10,730 bases of DNA from DATKZB01 sp035528235. GTDB taxonomy: Bacteria; Planctomycetota; Phycisphaerae; FEN-1346. The stretch is from assembly GCA_035528235.1 (NCBI GenBank), contig DATKZB010000281.1, positions 1 through 10,730 of the forward strand. The letters are read 5' to 3'. Within the stretch, counting starts at the first letter, position 1, and each line of letters opens with the position of its first letter. The notes beneath the pieces were generated by a model that was not told the origin of the DNA, made no database searches, and saw nothing but the letters and a program-made list of their open reading frames with translations. Shown in pieces: positions 1-5,708 of the stretch. The position numbers and the translations under genes were made by a program.

Positions 1-293
1 ATAAGGTCCTCCTGGCCCGGTGGCTGGCCACCCAGCCGAAACTGCTCATCCTGGATGAGCCGACGCGCGGCATCGACGTGGGGGCCAAGGCCGAAATCGA
101 GAACCTCGTCGGCCGCCTCTGCGCCGAGGGCATGGCCATCCTCTTCATCAGCAGCGAACTCGAGGAGGTCGTCCGCACCTGCCAGCGCGTCGTCGTTCTG
201 CGCGACCGGGCCAAGGTCGACGAACTCGTCGGCCCCCGGATCGACGAGCAGGCCATCATGCACACCATCGCGGGACACGACCATGCCGCGTGA
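1..293 (+). CDS. ytfR: Sugar ABC transporter ATP-binding protein, C-terminal part (YtfR-like)
   Basis: This is the 3' end of a gene that begins left of the window; 96 residues remain. It is the end of the second nucleotide-binding domain of a CUT2-type (RbsA/MglA/YtfR) sugar ATPase, which powers a membrane permease pair from the cytoplasmic side. Visible are the Walker B stretch LLILDEP (residues about 14-20), the D-loop TRGIDVGAK and the switch region FISSELEEV. Serine in place of the usual switch histidine is normal for the second half of these double-domain ATPases. The frame ends with TGA at 291-293, 11 bases into the next gene, so the two are probably translationally coupled. The YtfR assignment rests on the two following permeases, since this fragment alone would also fit RbsA, XylG or MglA. 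Family call is secure; the gene name is moderate. Confidence 0.9.
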   Translation, partial: KVLLARWLATQPKLLILDEPTRGIDVGAKAEIENLVGRLCAEGMAILFISSELEEVVRTCQRVVVLRDRAKVDELVGPRIDEQAIMHTIAGHDHAA

Positions 294-1389
294 CCGCTCC
301 TGGCACCTCGAATCCGACTGGCTCTCCAAACTCGTCTGGCCGGTCGCCGCTCTCGTCCTGCTGCTGCTCTTCAACTGGTTGTTCACGCCCGGCTTCTTCC
401 AGGTCGAGGTCCGCTGCGCCCACCTGCGGGTGCCCCTGGCCGAGGCCCTGACGACCCGCACGGTCGTCTCGCACCTGGCCGAGCATCCCGGCGAGATTCT
501 CACCGACGTGCACCTGTACGGCACGCTCATCGACATCCTGAACCACGGCGCCAAGGTCATGCTGCTGGCCTTGGGCATGACGCTGGTCATCGCCACGGGC
601 GGGGTGGACCTGTCGGTGGGCGCCGTCATGGCCATCGCCGGGGCCGTGGCGGCCCAGTTGATTCACGCGGCCGGGGTGCCGTTCCCGGTCGTCATCGCGG
701 CCGCGCTGGGCATCTCGCTGGCGGCCGGCGCGTGGAACGGCATGCTCGTGGGCCTGCTCCGCATCCAGCCCATCGTGGCCACCCTCATCCTGATGGTCGC
801 CGGGCGCGGCGTCGCCCAACTGATTGCCGACGGCCAGATCATCACCTTCACTGACGAGCGGCTCGTCTACGTGGGCAACGGGCACCTCCTGGGGCTGCCG
901 TTCCCCGTGGCGATCGTGGCCGTGGCGCTCGCCGCCACGGTCGTGCTGACCCGGAAGACGGCCGTGGGCCTGTTCATCGAATCGGTGGGCGACAACGAGA
1001 CGGCCACCCGGTACTCGGGCGTCAACGCCCGCGTGGTCAAGTTCATGGCGTACGTCTTCTCGGGGCTGTGCGCCGGGTTCGCGGGGCTGGTGGCGGCCTC
1101 GAACATCAAGTGTGCCGACTCGAACCACGCCGGCCTGTTCCTGGAACTCGACGCGATCCTGGCGGTGGTGGTCGGCGGCACGGCGCTGACGGGCGGCCGG
1201 TTCTACCTGCTGGGCTCGGTCGCGGGGGCCCTGCTCATCCAGGCCCTGACCACGACGATGTACATGCGCGACGTCAGCCCCGACATCGCCCCCGTGCCCA
1301 AGGCCCTGGTCATCGTCGCGGTCTGCCTGCTCCAGTCCGAGACGTTCCGGAAGAAGGCCGCCGCCCTGGTCGGGAGGCGCCCCGCATGA
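283..1389 (+). CDS. ytfT: Sugar ABC transporter permease, YtfT-like
   Basis: A 368-residue inner-membrane permease of the CUT2 sugar ABC family. From memory of the E. coli protein, the match to YtfT (galactofuranose transporter) is close: IDILN near residue 83, ALGMTLVIATGGVDLSVGAV at about 96-115, WNGMLVG at 151-157, IQPIVATLILMVAGRGVAQL at 161-180, then the LELDAILAVVVGGTALTGGRF segment. The ATG at 283 is chosen because the protein then begins with a short basic head and a hydrophobic first helix (LVWPVAALVLLLLFNWLF). The same frame stays open upstream to 55, but that part is a shadow of the ATPase gene. The start overlaps the ATPase end by 11 bases with only a weak ribosome site, implying coupling. 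Odd point: about 30 extra residues (roughly 41-78) follow the first helix. The natural substrate may be a furanose or another sugar; family assignment cannot settle it. Confidence 0.92.
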   Translation: MPRDRSWHLESDWLSKLVWPVAALVLLLLFNWLFTPGFFQVEVRCAHLRVPLAEALTTRTVVSHLAEHPGEILTDVHLYGTLIDILNHGAKVMLLALGMTLVIATGGVDLSVGAVMAIAGAVAAQLIHAAGVPFPVVIAAALGISLAAGAWNGMLVGLLRIQPIVATLILMVAGRGVAQLIADGQIITFTDERLVYVGNGHLLGLPFPVAIVAVALAATVVLTRKTAVGLFIESVGDNETATRYSGVNARVVKFMAYVFSGLCAGFAGLVAASNIKCADSNHAGLFLELDAILAVVVGGTALTGGRFYLLGSVAGALLIQALTTTMYMRDVSPDIAPVPKALVIVAVCLLQSETFRKKAAALVGRRPA

Positions 1390-2372
1390 GACGCCGCATC
1401 CCCGCCAAGTACATTCCCCTGGCCGCCACGGCGCTGGTCCTCGTGGCGCTCTACACGGCCGGGTGCCTGTCGTATCCGAACTTCGCCTCGCCGCGCGTGG
1501 CGGTCGATTTGCTGGGCGACAACGCGTTCCTGGGCGTGGCCGCCATCGGGGCCACGTTCGTCATCCTGTCGGGCGGTATCGACCTGTCGGTAGGGTCGGT
1601 CGTCGCCTTCACGAGCATCCTGATCGCCTCGCTCGTGGGCGAGCACGGCGTGCACCCGCTCCCGGCCATCGCCATCGCCCTGGCCGTCGGGGCGGCGCTC
1701 GGCAGCGCCATGGGGTGCCTCATCCACTTCTACCGCCTGCCGCCGTTCCTGGTGACGCTGGCGGGGATGTTCTTTGCGCGCGGCATGGGGTTCGTGGTCC
1801 GCGAGCAGTCGCTCGGTATCAAGCACGCGTTCTACGTGGAGGACATCATCCAGAACCTGGCCATCCCGGTGAGCCGGCAGGTCAGTATCCCGTTCACGGC
1901 GGTCTGCTTCGTGGTCGTGTTTGTGGCGGGGCTGTACGTGGCGCACTACACGCGTTTTGGGCGCACGGTTTACGCCATCGGGGGCGACGAGCAGTCGGCC
2001 AGGCTCATGGGCCTGCCCATCGGACGCACGAAGATCCTCATCTACACGTGCGCGGGGCTCTTCTCGGCGCTCGCCGGCGTGGTACGCACGTTCTACATGC
2101 AGTCGGGCGACCCGGCCTCGTGCGTGGGCCTGGAACTCGACGCCATCGCCGCGGTGGTCATCGGCGGGACGTTGCTGAGCGGCCGCGTGGGGTTCGTGGC
2201 CGGCACCGGCATGGGCGTCCTCATCCTCGGCCTCATCCAGACCATCATCAACTTCCAGGGCAACCTGAATACCTGGTGGACCAAGATCGTCGTCGGCCTG
2301 CTGGTTCTGGTGTTCATCCTGCTCCAGAACGTTGTGGCCGCCGCCTCCGGCCGGTCAGGCAAGGGCGGCTGA
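1386..2372 (+). CDS. yjfF: Sugar ABC transporter permease, YjfF-like
   Basis: A 328-residue permease, almost the length of E. coli YjfF (about 331). It is the partner of the preceding YtfT-like protein; the two should form a heterodimeric channel in the inner membrane. Diagnostic stretches are DNAFLGVAAIGATFVILSGG at about 45-64, then IDLSVGSVVAF, LPPFLVTLAGMFFARGMGF, HYTRFGRTVYAIGGDEQSA, GLELDAIAAVVIGGTLLSGR and NLNTWWTKIVVG near the C-terminus. All occur at corresponding places in YjfF. The ATG at 1386 overlaps the previous stop (ATGA) and is preceded by a good ribosome site, GGGAGG at 1372-1377, 8 bases upstream. The gene ends with TGA at 2370-2372, and no downstream transporter gene follows. 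A periplasmic binding protein (YtfQ type) would be expected upstream, outside the window. Confidence 0.93.
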   Translation: MRRRIPAKYIPLAATALVLVALYTAGCLSYPNFASPRVAVDLLGDNAFLGVAAIGATFVILSGGIDLSVGSVVAFTSILIASLVGEHGVHPLPAIAIALAVGAALGSAMGCLIHFYRLPPFLVTLAGMFFARGMGFVVREQSLGIKHAFYVEDIIQNLAIPVSRQVSIPFTAVCFVVVFVAGLYVAHYTRFGRTVYAIGGDEQSARLMGLPIGRTKILIYTCAGLFSALAGVVRTFYMQSGDPASCVGLELDAIAAVVIGGTLLSGRVGFVAGTGMGVLILGLIQTIINFQGNLNTWWTKIVVGLLVLVFILLQNVVAAASGRSGKGG

Positions 2373-2434
2373 CGCCGCCCCGGCAGCCGTGCGAAATCGG
2401 CCCTTGCGGCGCGCCGTCGCCCCGGCGAGAATAC

Positions 2435-2609
2435 CCGGTGACCGCCCGGGCCGGGCGCGGATACGAGTTTGCGCGGCGGGTCCCCGCACCCGCCGCGCTC
2501 GAGGTCCGGCTGCGGGTCGGCGCGGTGGGTACGGGGACCCACCGCGCCCAAGTGGTGGTGTGAATACGCAATCTTGAGACGCTGTAGCCGGTGACCGCCC
2601 GCGCCGGGC
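2435..2609 (+). repeat. 22-base direct repeats bracketing the first double-hairpin element
   Basis: Two 22-base copies lie at 2435-2456 and 2588-2609. Both begin CCGGTGACCGCCCG and differ at one base (21 of 22 identical). They sit 153 bases apart on either side of the double-hairpin element at 2471-2547, in the gap between the permease and dehydrogenase genes. Copies this alike in a non-coding gap point to duplication or insertion, but they do not abut the element, so they are not simple target-site duplications. The second copy ends 53 bases before the dehydrogenase start. Confidence 0.7.
2471..2547 (+). repeat. Double-hairpin intergenic element, copy 1
   Basis: A 77-base element made of two perfect 11-bp stems. 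Hairpin one pairs GCGCGGCGGGT (2471-2481) with ACCCGCCGCGC (2488-2498) around a 6-base loop. Hairpin two pairs GCGCGGTGGGT (2520-2530) with ACCCACCGCGC (2537-2547), also around 6 bases. They are separated by 21 bases. The second hairpin is an inverted copy of the first (25 of 28 bases agree), so the whole unit could also fold as one long hairpin. The loops are complementary over five bases (CCCCG with CGGGG). A second copy with the same geometry lies at 5565-5641. It resembles REP/BIME or MITE-like elements in design; no transposase is in the window. Confidence 0.88.
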
Positions 2610-2647
2610 AGGGCTTGGCCACGGGTGTCGCACCGTCAAAGAACCAC

Positions 2648-2653
2648 AGGAGA
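2648..2653 (+). promoter_or_regulatory. Ribosome binding site fixing the gldA start
   Basis: AGGAGA at 2648-2653 lies 9 bases before the ATG at 2663. The reading frame remains open upstream to 2591 through repeat sequence, so this site and the onset of recognisable family sequence (MNAVLIAPRKYVQG) decide the start. Confidence 0.8.
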
Positions 2654-2662
2654 CCGCCTGCC

Positions 2663-3778
2663 ATGAACGCCGTCCTCATCGCGCCGCGAAAGTACGTCCA
2701 GGGCCGACGCGTCCTCGGACAGATCGGCACCTACCTGGCCGCCTTGGGCAAGAAGCCGCTCATCCTCTGGGACGCCAAGGTCAAAGGCATCGTCGGCAAA
2801 ACGGTCCTCGCGAGCCTCAAGGAGGCCGGCCTGGAGGCGGTCGACGTGGCCTTTGGGGGCGACTCGACCAAGGCCGAGGCGGCGCGCGTGGCCCAGATCG
2901 CCCGCGAGAACCGGGCCGACGTGGCCGTGGGCATCGGCGGCGGTAAGACCCTCGACACCGCCAAGGCCGCCGCCGCACAGGCCCGCCTCAAGACGGTCAC
3001 CGTGCCGACCATCGCTTCCAACGATTCGCCCACCAGTTCCTATACCGTCTGGTACGACGAGAAGGGCAACTGCCTGGGCTTCGAGTCGTGGGGCGTGAAC
3101 CCCGACCTGGTGCTCGTCGACACGCAGGTCATCGCCGAGGCGCCGGCCCGGGCCTTCGTGGCCGGCATGGGCGACGCCCTGGCCACCTGGGTCGAGGCCG
3201 AGGCGTGCTTCAAGACCCGTTCCGGGAACCTGGCCGGCGGTATCTCGACCGCCGCCGCCATGGCCCTCGCGCGCCTGGGGTACGACATCCTCATGGAACA
3301 CGGCGTCGAGGCCAGGCGGGCCGTCGAGCGGCACGTCGTCACGCCGGCCGTCGAGAAGGTCGTCGAGGCCAACGTCCTCCTGTCGGGCCTGGGTTTTGAA
3401 AGCGGCGGCGTGGCCACCGCCCACATGATCGCCAACTGTCTGCCGTCGTTCCCGGAGTGCCACGGCCTGATGCACGGCGAGGAGGTGGGCTTCGGCGTCA
3501 TCAGCCAACTGTGCCTCGACGAGGACGTCGACACGGACGAAATGTACGCCATCGTCGACTTCGAGGTAGCCGTCGGCCTGCCCGTCACGTTCGCCGACCT
3601 GGGGCTGGAGGGCATCACGCGCGACCGCCTGAGGACCATCGGCGACATCTGCGCCGGCGAGGGGTCGCTCTGCAAGGTCCACCCGTTCGAGGTGACCAGC
3701 GCGAGCGTGGTCGACGCGATGGTGGCCGCCGACGCCCTCGGCCGCTGGCGCAAGAGCCTCGCAGACCGCCCGGCCTGA
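2663..3778 (+). CDS. gldA: Glycerol dehydrogenase family protein (metal-dependent polyol dehydrogenase)
   Basis: A 371-residue cytoplasmic enzyme of the iron-containing alcohol dehydrogenase superfamily, GldA branch, which oxidises glycerol to dihydroxyacetone with NAD+. Length matches the family (about 367). Visible are the nucleotide-binding GIGGGKTLDTAKA (about 90-102), the substrate loop PTIASNDSPTSS (115-126, with D121), and the three metal ligands D171 (GMGDALATW), H254 (ATAHMIANCL) and H271 (GLMHGEEVGFG), at the spacing known for GldA. Codon use is like its neighbours. It follows the transporter genes on the same strand after a 290-base repeat-bearing gap, so co-transcription is possible but unproven; I see no convincing promoter in the gap. 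Related enzymes use 1,2-propanediol, hydroxyacetone or longer polyols, and the setting (FGGY kinase, GlpD homologue) leaves the substrate open. Confidence 0.92.
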   Translation: MNAVLIAPRKYVQGRRVLGQIGTYLAALGKKPLILWDAKVKGIVGKTVLASLKEAGLEAVDVAFGGDSTKAEAARVAQIARENRADVAVGIGGGKTLDTAKAAAAQARLKTVTVPTIASNDSPTSSYTVWYDEKGNCLGFESWGVNPDLVLVDTQVIAEAPARAFVAGMGDALATWVEAEACFKTRSGNLAGGISTAAAMALARLGYDILMEHGVEARRAVERHVVTPAVEKVVEANVLLSGLGFESGGVATAHMIANCLPSFPECHGLMHGEEVGFGVISQLCLDEDVDTDEMYAIVDFEVAVGLPVTFADLGLEGITRDRLRTIGDICAGEGSLCKVHPFEVTSASVVDAMVAADALGRWRKSLADRPA

Positions 3779-3792
3779 CGCCGTCCCGAGCC

Positions 3793-3817
3793 CGCCGCCC
3801 CCGGCCCGCCGGCGGCG
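3793..3817. terminator. Possible hairpin between convergent gldA and glpD
   Basis: CGCCGCC (3793-3799) pairs perfectly with GGCGGCG (3811-3817) around an 11-base loop, in the 40-base gap between the two convergent stop codons. The position suits a bidirectional terminator. There is no T-run on either strand, so it would not be a classical intrinsic terminator, and GC-rich sequence makes 7-bp stems common by chance. Confidence 0.35.
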
Positions 3818-3818
3818 C

Positions 3819-5495
3819 CTACGGCACGCGCGTCTCGGCGAGGCACTGCTCGACTTCCCGGCGGCGGCGCTGGGCGTCCCACCCGAGCGCCGGGCCGACG
3901 ACCTCGGCAAGTTCCCCGAGCGTCGTCTCGGTCGCCCGGCCGAGCAGGGCGATGGTGCTGCGGCGGCAGACGAGGTCCGCCAGGTGCTCGACGTATTCGT
4001 TCTCGGCGATCCGCCGGATTTCTCCCACCGTGTAGTCGGGCAGCGATGCCAGCGGCCGGCGGGCCTCAGCGTCGGTCTCGCGGGCGCAGGTCTCGGCGGC
4101 CGTGCCGTAACGGGCCACGAGGTCGGCCGCGCGCGACTCGGCCAGGCCCGACTCCCGCGCGAGTCGGGCGATCCAGGCCGCGCGCTGCTCCTCGTCCGCC
4201 GGGAAATCTTTCCCGCCGCCGATGGGCACGTGCTCGGTCGAGCACCGCCGCTCTAGATTGAGGTCGGCCAGCACCCGGTCGGCCGCCTGCTCGGCGAAGG
4301 CCCGGAACGTCGTCCACTTGCCGCCGATGAGCGAGTAGATGGGGAACGGCCGCCCGCCGTCCGGCCCGTCGACGCGGATGCTGTGGCCGCGACTGACGTT
4401 CGCCAGCACCTGGCCCTCGCTGGCCGGCAGCGGTCGCACGCCGCAGAACGCGAACACCACCTGGCGGCGCGACACCTCGATGCCCGGAAACACGCCCCGT
4501 AGCGTCGTCAGCATGTACTCGACCTCCTGGGCGTCGCAGCGGGCCGCGCCGGGGTCGTCGACGCGGATGTCGGTCGAGCCCATGATGACCTTGTCCATGA
4601 ACGGAAAGGCGATGCACACCCGGCCGTCGTCGTGCTGGTAATAGACCATGCGGTCGCCCAGGGCCCGGTGCAGCGCCGGGCAATCGACCACCAGGTGCGA
4701 GCCCTTCGTGCCGCCCATGTACCGGGTCGTCAGGCCCAGGCCCGCGTTGGTGATGTCGACCCAGGCGCCGGTGGCGTTGACGACGGCGCGCGGCCGGACG
4801 GCGAAGGTCGCGCCACTGGGCTCGTCGCACAGGACGACCGCGCCGGAGTCGATGCCCGTGGGGCGGACGTAGTTGAGGGCCAGGCACCCGGGCCTCGCGC
4901 GGCAGGCGTCGTCAATCAGTTCGATGCACAGCCGCTCGGCCTGGGTGATCCAGGCGTCCCAGTAGGTGGCGGTGGCCACGATGGTCGGGGCGAGACCCGG
5001 CACGTCGCGCAGGGCCTGGTGCCGGCGCGTCAGAAAGTGGGTGGGCGTGCGGCGATTCTTGCGGGTGACGAAGTCGTAGAACCAGAGGCCGGCCTTGACG
5101 CCCACGCCGCCGCGGCTGCCCGGCCGCACCGAGGACCCGCAGAAAATCAGCCCCGACCGCACCAGCCCTCCGAACCACGAGAACAGGGGGATCGTCGTCT
5201 TCAGCGGCGCCACGCAGTGCGGCGCGTTCTCCAGAAGGTGGTTCCGCTCGACGAGCGATTCCCGGACCAGGCCGAACTCGCGGTTCTCCAGGTACCGAAG
5301 GCCCCCGTGGATCATCCGCGACGATTTCGAACTGGCCCCCGCCACGAAGTCCGACTTATCGACCAACAGGCCGTCCACGCCCTGAAGCGCCAGTTCCCGC
5401 AGCAGCCCGACGCCGTTCACGCCGCCGCCCAGAATCAGGACGGGCACCTCAGATCTGGCGCGGATGCGGCGGAGCGTTTCGTCTCGTCGGTTCAT
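3819..5495 (-). CDS. glpD: FAD-dependent glycerol-3-phosphate dehydrogenase family protein
   Basis: A 558-residue flavoprotein of the GlpD/GlpA family, which oxidises sn-glycerol 3-phosphate to dihydroxyacetone phosphate and passes electrons to quinone at the membrane. Visible are the FAD-binding ILGGGVNGVG (21-30), the signature GASSKSSRMIHGGLRYLE (53-70), NATGAWVD (240-247), GSTDIRVDDP (306-315), the substrate-site GVRPLP (352-357) and GGKWTTFR (391-398). The C-terminal helical DAO domain carries ENEYVEHLADLVCRRSTIALLG (498-519). The ATG at 5495 is chosen because family sequence starts there. The frame stays open for 50 more codons to 5645, but that part translates the hairpin repeat and is not homologous. 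The ribosome site is weak (GCGAG). It lies downstream of an FGGY kinase on the same strand, 213 bases away. Erythritol-phosphate dehydrogenase (EryB) is a homologue, so another polyol phosphate could be the substrate. Confidence 0.92.
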   Translation of the reverse strand: MNRRDETLRRIRARSEVPVLILGGGVNGVGLLRELALQGVDGLLVDKSDFVAGASSKSSRMIHGGLRYLENREFGLVRESLVERNHLLENAPHCVAPLKTTIPLFSWFGGLVRSGLIFCGSSVRPGSRGGVGVKAGLWFYDFVTRKNRRTPTHFLTRRHQALRDVPGLAPTIVATATYWDAWITQAERLCIELIDDACRARPGCLALNYVRPTGIDSGAVVLCDEPSGATFAVRPRAVVNATGAWVDITNAGLGLTTRYMGGTKGSHLVVDCPALHRALGDRMVYYQHDDGRVCIAFPFMDKVIMGSTDIRVDDPGAARCDAQEVEYMLTTLRGVFPGIEVSRRQVVFAFCGVRPLPASEGQVLANVSRGHSIRVDGPDGGRPFPIYSLIGGKWTTFRAFAEQAADRVLADLNLERRCSTEHVPIGGGKDFPADEEQRAAWIARLARESGLAESRAADLVARYGTAAETCARETDAEARRPLASLPDYTVGEIRRIAENEYVEHLADLVCRRSTIALLGRATETTLGELAEVVGPALGWDAQRRRREVEQCLAETRVP

Positions 5496-5564
5496 GGTTG
5501 CTCGCGTTGGTTCGTGCGGCCGCGCGGCAAGTTTGCGCTGTCGCGCGGCGGTCTGTGCGACTTT

Positions 5565-5641
5565 GCGCGGCGGGTCCCCGTACCCGCCGCGCGCCTCCAG
5601 CGCCCCCTCTGCTGCGCGGTGGGTGCGGGGACCCACCGCGC
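5565..5641 (+). repeat. Double-hairpin intergenic element, copy 2
   Basis: Second copy of the 77-base element at 2471-2547, in the same orientation on the plus strand. Stems are GCGCGGCGGGT (5565-5575) with ACCCGCCGCGC (5582-5592), and GCGCGGTGGGT (5614-5624) with ACCCACCGCGC (5631-5641). Loops are 6 bases and the spacer is again 21 bases. Each 28-base hairpin differs from copy 1 at a single loop base, while the 21-base spacer is unrelated. It lies between the kinase end and the glpD start, upstream of glpD. The shared sequence extends a few bases left (CGA-TTT before the first stem). Confidence 0.88.
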
Positions 5642-5703
5642 ACAACTCCTGTTAGCCCACCGCGCACGACTGATGTCCGCCCGCCGCGCGGGACGCCTGT
5701 CGG
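5632..5703 (+). repeat. Three degenerate 24-base tandem units after copy 2
   Basis: Units at 5632-5655, 5656-5679 and 5680-5703 each begin with CCC(A/G)CCGCGC and have an exact 24-base period. The first ten bases are identical in units one and two and differ once in unit three; the remaining 14 are diverged but share a central CTGTT/ATGTC/CTGTC-like stretch. The first unit starts inside the right arm of double-hairpin copy 2, so the array looks like an expansion of that arm. It ends 5 bases before the kinase stop codon. Confidence 0.65.
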
Positions 5704-5708
5704 GCCGG

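Noticed and set aside
138..160. Serine in place of the switch histidine in the ABC ATPase (FISSELEEV).
   Set aside because: Normal for the second nucleotide-binding domain of RbsA/MglA/YtfR-type proteins, so not evidence of inactivation.
2574..2610. A promoter for gldA from TTGAGA at 2574-2579.
   Set aside because: No -10-like sequence occurs at a suitable distance; the region downstream is GC-rich repeat.
2591..2662. In-frame upstream start of gldA (24 extra residues).
   Set aside because: The extension covers one of the 22-base repeats; a good ribosome site at 2648-2653 serves the ATG at 2663.
256..3910. Long minus-strand open frames opposite the permease and gldA genes.
   Set aside because: They are Arg/Gly/His-rich antisense frames typical of GC-rich DNA and show no family motifs; the plus-strand genes are certain.
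5496..5645. A 50-codon in-frame N-terminal extension of glpD.
   Set aside because: It translates the double-hairpin repeat, has no similarity to GlpD proteins, and the conserved family sequence begins at the ATG at 5495.
2471..5703. A CRISPR array, because of repeated units with similar spacing.
   Set aside because: Only two widely separated copies of a palindromic unit and a degenerate 24-base tandem with no unique spacers of regular length; no cas genes.
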